A stretch of DNA of 45,675 nucleotides from an uncultured Prevotella sp. (GTDB lineage Bacteria > Bacteroidota > Bacteroidia > Bacteroidales > Bacteroidaceae), in assembly GCA_900772835.1 (NCBI GenBank), contig CAAGSA010000042.1:1-45675 (forward strand), given 5' to 3'. How positions within the stretch are numbered: the stretch's first letter is position 1; each line of letters starts with the position of its first letter. The position numbers and the translations under genes are program-made. The notes beneath the pieces are model-generated. The model did not search any database. It was given only the letters and a program-made list of their open reading frames with translations, and was not told the origin of the DNA. Shown here one piece after another: positions 7,776-15,892 of this stretch.

Positions 7776-9188
7776 TTATTCCGGGTCGAGACCTTCGAAG
7801 ATTCTCTTCTCCTTGCGCTGCATGATCAGACGGTTGAGCTTCTGCTGGCGTATCGGCCTTAGCCAGCGCTTGGCATAGATGTTAGGTATTGCCACGCCGA
7901 TGGCGATACACAGGATTATGAGCGATGCCTTGACTGCATTGGAGAAAGCCTCCGTCAGTTCGCCCACAATGCCCTGCATCTCGATGAGGGCGAAGAGGGC
8001 GCGATACATGAGCACACCCGGCACCATCGGTATGACGCTCGGTATGGCAAGACAGTGGTGGGGCGTGTGGAAAACGTGTACGAACTTTACGCAGAGCACG
8101 CTTATGAGTAGTGAGCCGACCAGCGATGCCATGATGGGGCCTTGGTCAAGACCTACATTGTTGTTGCTTTCGCCGAGGTTGACGAAGTTTCTTGAGCATA
8201 CGGCAATGATTCCGCCTATTGCCACCACCCACAGCAGCCGGCGCGGAATGTTGAAAATCATAGAGAAACCCATTGCCGATATGGCAGCAGCGATGGAATA
8301 GCTGATGTAGCTGTTGTGTGGCGTCATACTCAGGTCTTTCACGAAGTTGTCCACACCGCACACCGTGATGGCCATTGATATGCCGAACGACATTGCCGTT
8401 ACCATAAGCAGCGTGTTGATGGCACGGCAGAGACCCATCTGCATGTGGCTTTCAATCATGTCTGACACGAAGTTTATCAGAGGCACTCCCGGCACGATGA
8501 ACAATGCGCATGCCATCATCGGATGCCACGGAGTGTTGGAGTGCAGCACGTGGGCAAGCCATTGGGGCAGGGCGTTTGCCACTGCCGGAGATGTGGAAAG
8601 GAATGTTGACAGCCATGCCAGGATGGTGGATATGAAGGCGGCGATTCCTATGTTCACATATCCGTTGGAACCTTTCTCGTTGAGCCATGCCCTAAGTCTG
8701 AATCCTGCCATGGCTGCAATGGAGGCATAGAAGAATGCTGTCCAGTCGCAGCCGAACTGTATGCAGAATCCACCGCAGGCAAATCCGGCACCTATAGTCA
8801 CCTGGTTTACCGTGTAGTTGCGCGGCTTGTTGTGTATTCTGTCCAGCTCTTCCTCGTATCTGTTCAGCGAGTAGTCTTTCTTTATCGCCTCCCACGACAG
8901 GTTGCTGATGGCAGATATCGTGGACATGTTTATGCCGTGTGTGTCGCATCTTTGGAACTTGCTCAGCGAGTGTTCCTCGTCGCTCAGATTCACTTGCAGC
9001 ATATTGTATGTTACATGGATGTGCAGGTTTTCTCCCGGCAGTCCGAGATAGGCGGCTGTGCGGTTCATGTTTCTCATCACGCGACTTGTGTCAGCACCGC
9101 TTGCCACGAGCATCTCTCCTGTGCGCAGCAGCAAGTCGAGTTTTCTTCTGATTTCCTTTTCCTTTTGTATCCTGAATGAATCTTCCAT
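7776..9188 (-). CDS. ThrE-family threonine/serine exporter (fused two-domain form)
   Basis: 470 aa. The N-terminal part (about 1-270) fits the ThrE family: LLLRTGEMLVASGADTSRVM, HIHVTYNMLQVNLSDEE, then hydrophobic helices including PGVPLINFVSDMIESH. The C-terminal part (about 320-450) fits the second ThrE domain with PHHCLAIPSVIPMVPGVLMY. About ten membrane helices are apparent. In enterobacteria the two halves are separate proteins (YjjP and YjjB); here they are fused as in actinobacterial ThrE. The family exports small amino acids or dicarboxylates through the inner membrane using proton motive force, and the substrate here is unproven. It begins 21 bp after thiL ends, so it is probably the last gene of the sppA-lpxK-pnp-thiL operon. 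Confidence 0.85.
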   Translation of the reverse strand: MEDSFRIQKEKEIRRKLDLLLRTGEMLVASGADTSRVMRNMNRTAAYLGLPGENLHIHVTYNMLQVNLSDEEHSLSKFQRCDTHGINMSTISAISNLSWEAIKKDYSLNRYEEELDRIHNKPRNYTVNQVTIGAGFACGGFCIQFGCDWTAFFYASIAAMAGFRLRAWLNEKGSNGYVNIGIAAFISTILAWLSTFLSTSPAVANALPQWLAHVLHSNTPWHPMMACALFIVPGVPLINFVSDMIESHMQMGLCRAINTLLMVTAMSFGISMAITVCGVDNFVKDLSMTPHNSYISYSIAAAISAMGFSMIFNIPRRLLWVVAIGGIIAVCSRNFVNLGESNNNVGLDQGPIMASLVGSLLISVLCVKFVHVFHTPHHCLAIPSVIPMVPGVLMYRALFALIEMQGIVGELTEAFSNAVKASLIILCIAIGVAIPNIYAKRWLRPIRQQKLNRLIMQRKEKRIFEGLDPE

Positions 9189-9209
9189 TATCTTCTTCTT
9201 CTAAAAGAG

Positions 9210-10277
9210 TTATGCAAGAGGGTTCCAGCCTTGTGCCTTGAGTTCAAACTCGTTGCCGTCGCGTGCTACAAGCTGGCAGCCGAAATCCTTTTTCGTTATA
9301 TGTCCTATAAGCTTAACGTCTTCAATCTGCTGCACCTTGTCCATATCACCGATTGGTACGGTGAAGAGCAGTTCGTAGTCCTCTCCTCCGTTCAGTGCGC
9401 AGGTGGTCACGTTCATGTTCAGTTCCTCTGCCATCACTGCCGTCTGATAGTCTATCGGGATGTTTTTCTCGTATACGCGGCATCCGCATTGGCTTTGGCT
9501 GCAGATGTGCATTAGCTCGCTGCTCAGTCCGTCGCTGATGTCCATCATGGTGGTAGGCTTGATGTTCATCTCGTGCAGCTTCTTTATGATGTCGCCCCTT
9601 GCCTCTGGTTTCAGCTGCCGTTGCAGAAGATATTCCTTTCCTGCGAAGTCGGGCTGGAACCGTGCGAGTTCCTCCAGTGCTTTCTTGTCGTTTTTCTTCT
9701 TCGCCTCGTTCACCTGCTGGTAGTAGACGCTCTTTTCCCTCTCAAGCAGCTGCAGTCCCATGTAAGCTGCTCCCAGGTCGCCCGAAACGCATATCAGGTC
9801 GGTATCGTTTGCTCCGTTGCGGTATATTATGTCGTCCTTGCACGCCTCGCCGATGCAGGTGATGCTTATTGCCATTCCGGTGAATGATGAAGTAGTGTCG
9901 CCGCCCACGATGTCGATGTTCCATTTGTCGCACGCCATTCGCAGTCCGCTGTAGAACATCTCCATATCCTCCACGCTGAATCTCTTGCTCAGTGCCAGGC
10001 TGACGGTCATCTGTCTTGGTGTTCCACCCATGGCGAATATGTCGCTTATGTTCACCATGGCTGCCTTGTAGCCAAGGTGCTGCAGGTCGATGTAGGTAAG
10101 GTCGAAGTGTACTCCTTCCATGAGCATATCGGTTGTCACGAGTACCTCCTTGTCGGGATAGTGCATCACGGCGCAGTCGTCGCCCACGCCTTTTACTGTA
10201 GACTCGTTCTTTAACTTGATGTCGTCGGTGAGGCGGTGTATGAGTCCAAACTCTCCAAGCTTTGCTATATCGGTCAT
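9210..10277 (-). CDS. thiL: Thiamine-monophosphate kinase
   Basis: 355 aa from the ATG at 10277 (MTDIAKLGEFGLIHRL); the longer frame to 10364 runs into the hairpin upstream and is rejected. ThiL phosphorylates thiamine monophosphate to thiamine diphosphate with ATP, the last step of cofactor synthesis. Family motifs are GVGDDCAV (about 30-37), TTDMLMEGVHFD (48-59), NISDIFAMGG (76-85) and IVGGDTTSS (123-131), which bind Mg-ATP and substrate as in the PurM/ThiL superfamily, plus a later DISDGLSSEL motif. It lies downstream of pnp with a hairpin between them, and thrE follows 21 bp later. Confidence 0.93.
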   Translation of the reverse strand: MTDIAKLGEFGLIHRLTDDIKLKNESTVKGVGDDCAVMHYPDKEVLVTTDMLMEGVHFDLTYIDLQHLGYKAAMVNISDIFAMGGTPRQMTVSLALSKRFSVEDMEMFYSGLRMACDKWNIDIVGGDTTSSFTGMAISITCIGEACKDDIIYRNGANDTDLICVSGDLGAAYMGLQLLEREKSVYYQQVNEAKKKNDKKALEELARFQPDFAGKEYLLQRQLKPEARGDIIKKLHEMNIKPTTMMDISDGLSSELMHICSQSQCGCRVYEKNIPIDYQTAVMAEELNMNVTTCALNGGEDYELLFTVPIGDMDKVQQIEDVKLIGHITKKDFGCQLVARDGNEFELKAQGWNPLA

Positions 10278-10328
10278 TATTTGGTTCGTTGTTGAGTTGT
10301 ATATGGTTATATATATAATAATGTAAAT

Positions 10329-10366
10329 GAGTGGGAGTACTTGATTTCCTTCAAGTATTCCCACTC
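10329..10366. terminator. Strong hairpin between pnp and thiL
   Basis: GAGTGGGAGTACTTGA (10329-10344) pairs with TCAAGTATTCCCACTC (10351-10366) with one G-T pair and a 6-nt loop. On the minus transcript it follows pnp (ends 10430) and precedes thiL. No U-run follows it, so it may be a processing or partial-termination site rather than a full terminator. Confidence 0.5.
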
Positions 10367-10429
10367 TTTATTGCTGTTTATGCTCTATTTGTGCATTGTT
10401 GTCATCTGTCATTTATGCATTGCTGTCAT

Positions 10430-11239
10430 TTATGCTCTGCGTATCATTTCGCGCATAATTTCCGTCATCAGCGGCTGTGCCTTGTTTGCTGCCACCTGCA
10501 CCTCCTCGTGGCTAACCTCCACTGGAGTGTCCTCAAGTCCGAGGTCGGTGATGATGCTGATACCGAATGTCTTTATGCCGCAGTGGTGTGCCACGATAAC
10601 CTCTGGTACGGTGCTCATACCCACGGCGTCGGCTCCCATACGGTGGTACATCTTGTATTCGGCAGGTGTTTCGAACGTCGGTCCCTGAACGCCCATATAT
10701 ACGCCGTGCATCACGCGGATTCCCTTTTCCTTTGCTATTGCGTCAGCCTCGGCGATGAGAGCGTGGTCGTACGTCTCGTGCATATCCGGGAAGCGCGGTC
10801 CTGTAGGGAAGTTCTTTCCGCGCAGCGGATGCTCGGGGAAGAAGTTGATGTGGTCGGTGATAATCATCAGGTCGCCAATCTTGAAGTCGGGGTTCATACC
10901 TCCCGATGCGTTCGACACGAAGAGAGTCTTGATGCCCAGTTCGTACATCACGCGGATAGGGAATGTAACCTCCTTCATGTTGTATCCCTCATAGTAGTGG
11001 AAACGTCCCTCCATAGCCATGATGTCCACGCCTCCGAGTTTTCCGAAGATGAGTTTTCCGGCGTGTCCTTCAACGGTTGATACGGGGAAGTTCGGGATGT
11101 CCTTGTATGAATACTCGTAGCTGTCAGTTATTTCTGAAGCTAATTGTCCGAGTCCTGTTCCCAGGATTATTGCTGTTTTCGGACTTGTTGTCATCCTTTG
11201 CTTTAGCCAGGATGCTGTTTCTTGAATTTTTTCGTACAT
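10430..11239 (-). CDS. Purine-nucleoside phosphorylase (trimeric PNP family)
   Basis: 269 aa starting MYEKIQETASWLKQRM. PNP cleaves inosine and guanosine (or their deoxy forms) with phosphate to give the free base and ribose-1-phosphate, a purine salvage step. Motifs are LGTGLGQLA (phosphate-binding Gly loop, about 26-34), EGHAGKL (57-63), EGRFHYYEGY (77-86), NASGGMNPDF (110-119) and ADAVGMSTVPEV near residue 210, all typical of the PunA/DeoD-like low-molecular-mass trimeric family. The start overlaps the 3' end of lpxK by 116 bp. An internal Met16 would avoid most of this overlap, but the MYEKIQE start is normal for the family, so I keep it. Confidence 0.93.
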   Translation of the reverse strand: MYEKIQETASWLKQRMTTSPKTAIILGTGLGQLASEITDSYEYSYKDIPNFPVSTVEGHAGKLIFGKLGGVDIMAMEGRFHYYEGYNMKEVTFPIRVMYELGIKTLFVSNASGGMNPDFKIGDLMIITDHINFFPEHPLRGKNFPTGPRFPDMHETYDHALIAEADAIAKEKGIRVMHGVYMGVQGPTFETPAEYKMYHRMGADAVGMSTVPEVIVAHHCGIKTFGISIITDLGLEDTPVEVSHEEVQVAANKAQPLMTEIMREMIRRA

Positions 11240-12299
11240 AGCCTATTATATTATCTTTAAAGTCGTTTTCTTGGTCGAGCATGAAGCTCACGGCTACAGG
11301 CAGCACATAGATACGGCTGCGCACCTCATCGCTGAGTCCATTCATGCCGAAGAGCCTTGCATTGTCTTTCTCTGTGGTTATGATGATTTTGTCTTTTCCC
11401 GTCATCTGTGCGTACACCGTGTTTATGCGGTTTATGTCAGAATCGCTGAACTGATGGTGGTCGGCGAAGGTGAGTGGTGTGATGTTCTTGGTGTATGGCT
11501 GCAAGTCCACAATCATCTGCTGTGGAGATGCAATGCCCGTGAGCAGCAGCACCTGCGTATCGGCGTTGATGGTGTTGAGTTTGCGGTCGGGACCGCAGTA
11601 TACGGGTTTCAGATTGTCGTATTTCAGTGTGGTGAAATACAGCTTCTGATATGGGAATAGGTTCATCGTCTTCGTTATCACCCTGTATTCCATCGGTTTG
11701 AGGTCGGCGGGACACTTGGTCACGATGACTATGTCTGCTCTCGATTTGCCCTTTCTCGGTTCCCTAAGTCTGCCTGCCGGCAGGAGCTTATCGTACATTA
11801 TCAGGCGGTGGTAGTCCACGAGCAGGATGTTTATTCCCGGCTTCACGTATCTGTGCTGATATGCATCGTCGAGCAGTATGACGTCGGTGTCCTTTGTCTT
11901 TGGGTCCTGCGTCAGCTGCTCTATGCCGTGGCATCGGTCTTTGTCCACGGCAACGAATATGTCGGGGAATTTCTTTTTCATCTGGTATGGCTCGTCGCCT
12001 ATTTCGCGCATCGGCGTGTCATTGTCGGCAAGCACGTAGCCCCGGCTCTTGCGCTTGTAGCCCCGGCTCAGCACAGCAACCTTCACCTGGTCGCGAAGCG
12101 TGTTGATAAGGAACTCCACGTGGGGGGTCTTTCCCGACCCCCCCACGGTTATGTTGCCCACCGAAATCACCGGGATGTCGAAGCTGCGACTCTTCAGTAT
12201 TCCCAGTTCGAACATCTGGTTCCTGAGTCTCACTCCCCATCCGTAGATCCAGCTGAGCGGCATCAACCATTCGTTTATCTTTATGAAATCGCCTTCCAT
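11124..12299 (-). CDS. lpxK: Tetraacyldisaccharide 4'-kinase (lipid A synthesis)
   Basis: 391 aa. LpxK phosphorylates the 4' position of the tetraacyl disaccharide 1-phosphate at the inner membrane to make lipid IVA. The P-loop SVGNITVGGSGKTPHVEFLI is at about 46-65, followed by LSRGYKRKSRGY and LLDDAYQHRYVKPGINILLV, a family hallmark. The N-terminal segment WLMPLSWIYGWGVRLRNQMF fits the membrane-contact helix. The last ~35 residues are Asn/Lys-rich, lie inside the start of pnp, and are probably a non-conserved extension. It sits between sppA and pnp in one transcript direction. Confidence 0.93.
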   Translation of the reverse strand: MEGDFIKINEWLMPLSWIYGWGVRLRNQMFELGILKSRSFDIPVISVGNITVGGSGKTPHVEFLINTLRDQVKVAVLSRGYKRKSRGYVLADNDTPMREIGDEPYQMKKKFPDIFVAVDKDRCHGIEQLTQDPKTKDTDVILLDDAYQHRYVKPGINILLVDYHRLIMYDKLLPAGRLREPRKGKSRADIVIVTKCPADLKPMEYRVITKTMNLFPYQKLYFTTLKYDNLKPVYCGPDRKLNTINADTQVLLLTGIASPQQMIVDLQPYTKNITPLTFADHHQFSDSDINRINTVYAQMTGKDKIIITTEKDNARLFGMNGLSDEVRSRIYVLPVAVSFMLDQENDFKDNIIGYVRKNSRNSILAKAKDDNKSENSNNPGNRTRTISFRNN

Positions 12300-12316
12300 A
12301 TTCTATGACGGATGAA

Positions 12317-12344
12317 GAATGGAGTGCACGTGTGCTCTCCATTC
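12317..12344. other. Hairpin between sppA and lpxK
   Basis: GAATGGAG (12317-12324) pairs with CTCCATTC (12337-12344); the 12-bp loop contains a CACGTG palindrome, and GATGAA/CATCTTC flanks add weaker pairing. It lies in the 66-bp gap between sppA (ends 12366) and lpxK (starts 12299). It may tune expression or mRNA processing within the operon. Confidence 0.4.
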
Positions 12345-12365
12345 CTCATCTTCATTTGTTTTATT

Positions 12366-14141
12366 CTATTTGATGTTAATAAAGTAAGGTATGCGTGCCT
12401 GGATTGCCGACTGCTTGTCCATATCCTTCAGCAGCATGAATACAGAGTAGTATTCACCCATTGCGGCGCGCATCTTCGAGTCGATGTAGTTGCCGGATGA
12501 TGCAGACCTAAACAGCTGCTCCATCCAGTCCGCCTTGGCTGGATACGGGCTTGTGTAGTATTCGTCGAGCTTTGCAAGCTTGGCAGCTTTTGCCACAGCT
12601 TCGTCCAGTCCGCCGAGCTGGTCTACGAGCTTTATCTTCAGAGCGTCCTGTCCTGTCCATACGCGTCCCTGTGCAATCTTCTCCACAGCGTCGGTGCTCA
12701 TGTGTCTGCCGTCGGCAACGCGCTGGCGGAACAGCTTATAGCCGCGGTCGATGTATGTTGACAGATATCCCATCTCCTCTTCGTTGAATGGGCGTGCCAT
12801 TGTTCCGAACGCACTGTTCTTGTTTGTCTTCACCTCATCGAATTTCACTCCGAGCTTCTGTGTAATCAGTCCGCTCATATCGGGGAACATTCCGAAGATT
12901 CCGATACTGCCGGTGAGCGTTGTCGGTTCAGCCACGATCCAGTTGGCTGAGCAGCTCATATAGTAGCCTCCCGAAGCAGCCATTCCTCCCATAGACACCA
13001 CCACGGGTTTCTTTGCCTTGAGCAACTGTATTGCTCGCCACATCTGTTCAGATGCGTATGCGCTACCGCCGCCCGAGTTGATTCGAATGACCACAGCCTT
13101 CACGTCGTCGTCATCGGCAAGGTCTCTCAGGTCCTTGTTCACCTTCGCTCCGTCGATAACAGCCTTTCCCTGTCCCATTATTCCGGCAGCTGCACCGTCC
13201 ACGATGTCGCCGTAGGCATAGTATACGGCAATCTCGTCGCCGTCCTGCTTGCCCTCCGGCACACTCATCATTCCTGCTATGCCTATGGTGTTGTAGTCTT
13301 CGTCTTTTCCGAGTTTCATCATCGTCTTCACCTCGTCCTTCAGCTGGTCGGCATAGACGAGCTTGTCCACGAGCTTCATCTTCAGATAGTCCTTGGTGTC
13401 AGCAAAGACAGCCATATTGTCGGCATACTGGTTGAGCTGTGCCACGCTCAGCTTGCGGCTCTTGGCTATGTCGTTGCAGATATTGTTCCAGATGCCGTTG
13501 ATGAATACCGACACCTGTTCGCGGTTTGCATCGCTCATCTTGTCGCCGGTGAACATCTCGGTTGCGCTCTTGTATGCACCCACTTTCACCACCTGCATCT
13601 GCACGCCGAACTTTGCCAGGGCATCCTTCACGAACATTGTCTGCGAGGCAAGTCCGTGGAAGTCTATCTGTCCGCTCGGGTTCAGAAACACCTTGTCGGC
13701 AGCCGATGCGAGATAGTATGTGCCCTGTGTGTATGTGTCGGCGTAGGAGATAATCCATTTGCCGCTCTTTTTGAAGTCCACCAGTGCCTTGCGTATTGCC
13801 TGCATCGAGGCGTAGGAATCGGGGGCAAAGGCTCCACCTTCTATATAGATTCCCTTCACCTTGTCGTTCTCTTTAGCTTTCTTTATGCTGCTCAGCACAT
13901 CGTCGAGTCCCATCTGCGACGGTGCGTCGCCGGAGAGCCGGCTAAAGATGTCGTCTTCCGACCTTTCCTGAAGCGCTCCGCTCAGGTCCAGTATGAGCAC
14001 CGTGTTGTCGGCAACGTCTTTCGGCGTGCTGTCAGAAGCCACCATACCTACGATGCTCATCATTGCGAGTGCGCCTGTGATAATGCTGAAGGCGAATATG
14101 CCGACAACCGTTGCGCTTACTTGTTTAAAAAAATCTTTCAT
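12366..14141 (-). CDS. sppA: Signal peptide peptidase A (protease IV), double-domain form
   Basis: 591 aa from MKDFFKQVS at 14141; the in-frame ATG at 14174 adds a charged leader and is less likely. One N-terminal membrane helix (about 7-33) is followed by two S49 domains. The catalytic dyad fits Lys191 in KVGAYKSATEMF and Ser390 in GGMAASGGYYMS, the pattern of the long (67K-type) SppA. The enzyme degrades cleaved signal peptides in the inner membrane. It is the first gene of the minus-strand operon with lpxK, pnp, thiL and thrE, and a consensus promoter lies upstream at 14198-14229. Confidence 0.93.
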   Translation of the reverse strand: MKDFFKQVSATVVGIFAFSIITGALAMMSIVGMVASDSTPKDVADNTVLILDLSGALQERSEDDIFSRLSGDAPSQMGLDDVLSSIKKAKENDKVKGIYIEGGAFAPDSYASMQAIRKALVDFKKSGKWIISYADTYTQGTYYLASAADKVFLNPSGQIDFHGLASQTMFVKDALAKFGVQMQVVKVGAYKSATEMFTGDKMSDANREQVSVFINGIWNNICNDIAKSRKLSVAQLNQYADNMAVFADTKDYLKMKLVDKLVYADQLKDEVKTMMKLGKDEDYNTIGIAGMMSVPEGKQDGDEIAVYYAYGDIVDGAAAGIMGQGKAVIDGAKVNKDLRDLADDDDVKAVVIRINSGGGSAYASEQMWRAIQLLKAKKPVVVSMGGMAASGGYYMSCSANWIVAEPTTLTGSIGIFGMFPDMSGLITQKLGVKFDEVKTNKNSAFGTMARPFNEEEMGYLSTYIDRGYKLFRQRVADGRHMSTDAVEKIAQGRVWTGQDALKIKLVDQLGGLDEAVAKAAKLAKLDEYYTSPYPAKADWMEQLFRSASSGNYIDSKMRAAMGEYYSVFMLLKDMDKQSAIQARIPYFINIK

Positions 14142-14197
14142 AGTCGTAATTGTTTTATTGTTAAACTTTCTCACTTATATAACGCAGCCTGTATAGC

Positions 14198-14229
14198 GAA
14201 AACTACGCATAAGGTGAAAAAACGACAAA
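14198..14229 (-). promoter_or_regulatory. Promoter of the sppA operon
   Basis: On the minus strand, TTTG (14229-14226), a 20-bp spacer, then TAGTTTTC (14205-14198), which matches TAnnTTTG except for the last base. The start would be near 14191, 50 nt upstream of sppA. It begins 18 bp after the stop of the DUF4861 gene, so the operon need not depend on read-through. Confidence 0.55.
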
Positions 14230-14246
14230 TTCTTTTCTTTTCCCCG

Positions 14247-15479
14247 TCATTCTATCACCACTTCGACCGGGTTGTCAATCTCCTTTTTCCATTGTTTCAT
14301 CCATGCGAACCACTCCTTGGCATCTTTGAATCCGAAGCTTTCCTTGTCGCATGTGAAAGCCATGTGGTATGTCAGCCTGTCGCTGCCCTTTGCGCTCAGC
14401 GTGTAGAGGAACTGGTCTTTCTGTCCGGCGGGTTCCCCCGTCACGTATTTCTGCGGCACGTTCACCGCCAGTCCCACCACCACTTTCGGTTTCCCGGCGA
14501 TGGAGTCCTTTGCGCCGTTCGGCCAGTTGCCTCCCCAGTCGCCCACAAGTCCCTTGTGGTCGGAGAACATCTTGTCGTTCAGGTTTATTACTCCCGTGGC
14601 GAATTCCGCTCCCTCAGCCGGTGTGTCGTGGAACACCTGCACCTCGCAGTCGCGGTGTCCTGCATATATGATAGCGTTCTGCCGCAGGTTGAACGTCTTT
14701 CCTCCCATCTGCCATCCCTCGTCGGTCAGTTCCACGATGGTGCGCACGGGGCCGCTTGCCACCATCCGTTGTCCGCGCGATTTCACCGGCGAAACCATTG
14801 TCGGCTTCTCTCCGTCCCATCCGCGCAGCGCTCCCAGTCCCACGGTCTGTCCTGCCCACAGCACATCGTCGCCGTAGCCGGCGGCGAGCTGGTCGTCGGT
14901 GGGGTAGAACTGGCTTTTCTCCAGTTCCAGCTGCTTGCTGTGTTTGCCGTAGAGGTCATACGTCTGCCTTTCGTCGAAATACACTCGGAACGCCACCAGC
15001 TCCGATTCGAAGTCTGCCCCGTGGTGGTGCAGCAGATGGAACACGTCCACTCCCTCCGGTGCCGACAGCGAGTGGATATACGAGCGGAAGGCGTTTTTCA
15101 CCTTTGTCTTCGTGTCGCGCATAATCATGTCGCCGTACGTGCGGTGCGGATAGTTGCGTTCCGCCTTCTTTTCCGAGTATAGCTCCACGGTGAGTGTCTT
15201 CTTTCCGCGTGCTTCCATATCCACCACGAAGGCAAGCTCGTCGTTGCGCAGGTTACGGTCTATGTCGTCGATTTGCGACGGTATCTCCCTCGCCCCGTCC
15301 TTCACCACGGCGTCTACCACATTGAACGGCACGTCGCGCAGCGACAGTACCACCGGCACATCGCTCCGTTTCACATTCAGCGGGTTGTTCAGTCTCACCC
15401 TCCATGTCTTTGTCTCTGCGTTTGTGTTCGTTGCCATGCCCATCAGCATTGCTGCAACGATGTAGTTGAAATATCTCAT
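14247..15479 (-). CDS. Exported DUF4861-family protein
   Basis: 410 aa with a signal peptide (MRYFNYIVAAMLMGMATNTNA). The mature protein starts with KTWRVRLNNPLNVKRSDVPVVL, then ends with a large beta-rich domain containing YGKHSKQLELEKSQFYPTDD, GLGALRGWDGEKPTMV and EVQVFHDTPAEG. This fits DUF4861, found mostly in Bacteroidetes and often near polysaccharide-degrading enzymes; a role in glycan processing is likely but not shown here. There is no lipobox and no obvious sorting tail, so a periplasmic location is the best guess. It has its own promoter at 15517-15548 and a short spacing to the sppA promoter. Confidence 0.75.
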   Translation of the reverse strand: MRYFNYIVAAMLMGMATNTNAETKTWRVRLNNPLNVKRSDVPVVLSLRDVPFNVVDAVVKDGAREIPSQIDDIDRNLRNDELAFVVDMEARGKKTLTVELYSEKKAERNYPHRTYGDMIMRDTKTKVKNAFRSYIHSLSAPEGVDVFHLLHHHGADFESELVAFRVYFDERQTYDLYGKHSKQLELEKSQFYPTDDQLAAGYGDDVLWAGQTVGLGALRGWDGEKPTMVSPVKSRGQRMVASGPVRTIVELTDEGWQMGGKTFNLRQNAIIYAGHRDCEVQVFHDTPAEGAEFATGVINLNDKMFSDHKGLVGDWGGNWPNGAKDSIAGKPKVVVGLAVNVPQKYVTGEPAGQKDQFLYTLSAKGSDRLTYHMAFTCDKESFGFKDAKEWFAWMKQWKKEIDNPVEVVIE

Positions 15480-15516
15480 TTTCTTCCTTGTTGTTCTATG
15501 ATTTGGAAATCCGGTG

Positions 15517-15548
15517 CTAAGTTACTGCTTTTTCCCCTATTCCGCAAA
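15517..15548 (-). promoter_or_regulatory. Proximal promoter for the DUF4861 gene
   Basis: On the minus strand, TTTG (15548-15545), a 20-bp spacer, then TAACTTAG (15524-15517), one mismatch from TAnnTTTG. The start would be near 15510, about 31 nt before the ATG. Confidence 0.5.
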
Positions 15549-15762
15549 TTGCAGCTTGTTTTCTGTCTCTCGTGTCCCGGTTTCCTTTTTCCTCAGCCTC
15601 TTTCCAATCGTCAATTGTACCCGGGCTCAGGAAATATACCGAACCTGCCGATAGGGAATTTCATGCCCGGTGGTTTTGTTTCGTTCCGTGCAGACAGCGC
15701 ATCGCGTGGCGATGTGGCCTGTGTGTCAGGGCGCGTTGCCGCGCTGTGCAGCTTCTGTTGTG

Positions 15763-15794
15763 CAAAAGTACTTCATTTCCGCGATACGTACAAA
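15763..15794 (-). promoter_or_regulatory. Distal leftward promoter with no adjacent gene
   Basis: On the minus strand, TTTG (15794-15791), a 20-bp spacer, then TACTTTTG (15770-15763), a full consensus match. The next leftward start codon is 277 bp away, so it may make a long DUF4861 leader or a non-coding RNA. Confidence 0.55.
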
Positions 15795-15856
15795 TATTCC
15801 GTCAACATCTTTTATAAAAGGAAAAGGCTCATGGCCTGATATTCGCACAATTGTTG

Positions 15857-15864
15857 TACTTTTG
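15857..15864 (+). promoter_or_regulatory. -7 element for dinB
   Basis: TACTTTTG matches the consensus and lies 28 bp before the dinB ATG. No TTG/TTTG is present at the expected distance upstream, so it may be weak or activator-dependent. No LexA-like box is obvious. Confidence 0.45.
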
Positions 15865-15892
15865 CATCTGCAAACGACAGAACATACGCATT

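Larger units (their letters stand above)
15480..15892. other. Intergenic region between DUF4861 and dinB
   Basis: 413 bp between divergent genes. It holds two leftward promoters (15517-15548 and 15763-15794) and a rightward -7 box for dinB (15857-15864). The middle part (about 15550-15760) is more GC-rich than typical gaps here yet has no convincing ORF on either strand. The leftward transcript from 15756 would carry ~275 nt of leader or be a separate RNA. Confidence 0.5.

Noticed and set aside
13656..15182. 508-codon plus-strand ORF opposite sppA and the DUF4861 gene
   Set aside because: It is antisense to two strong genes, its protein is Val/His/Cys-rich with no domain, and it arises from biased third codon positions of the real genes.
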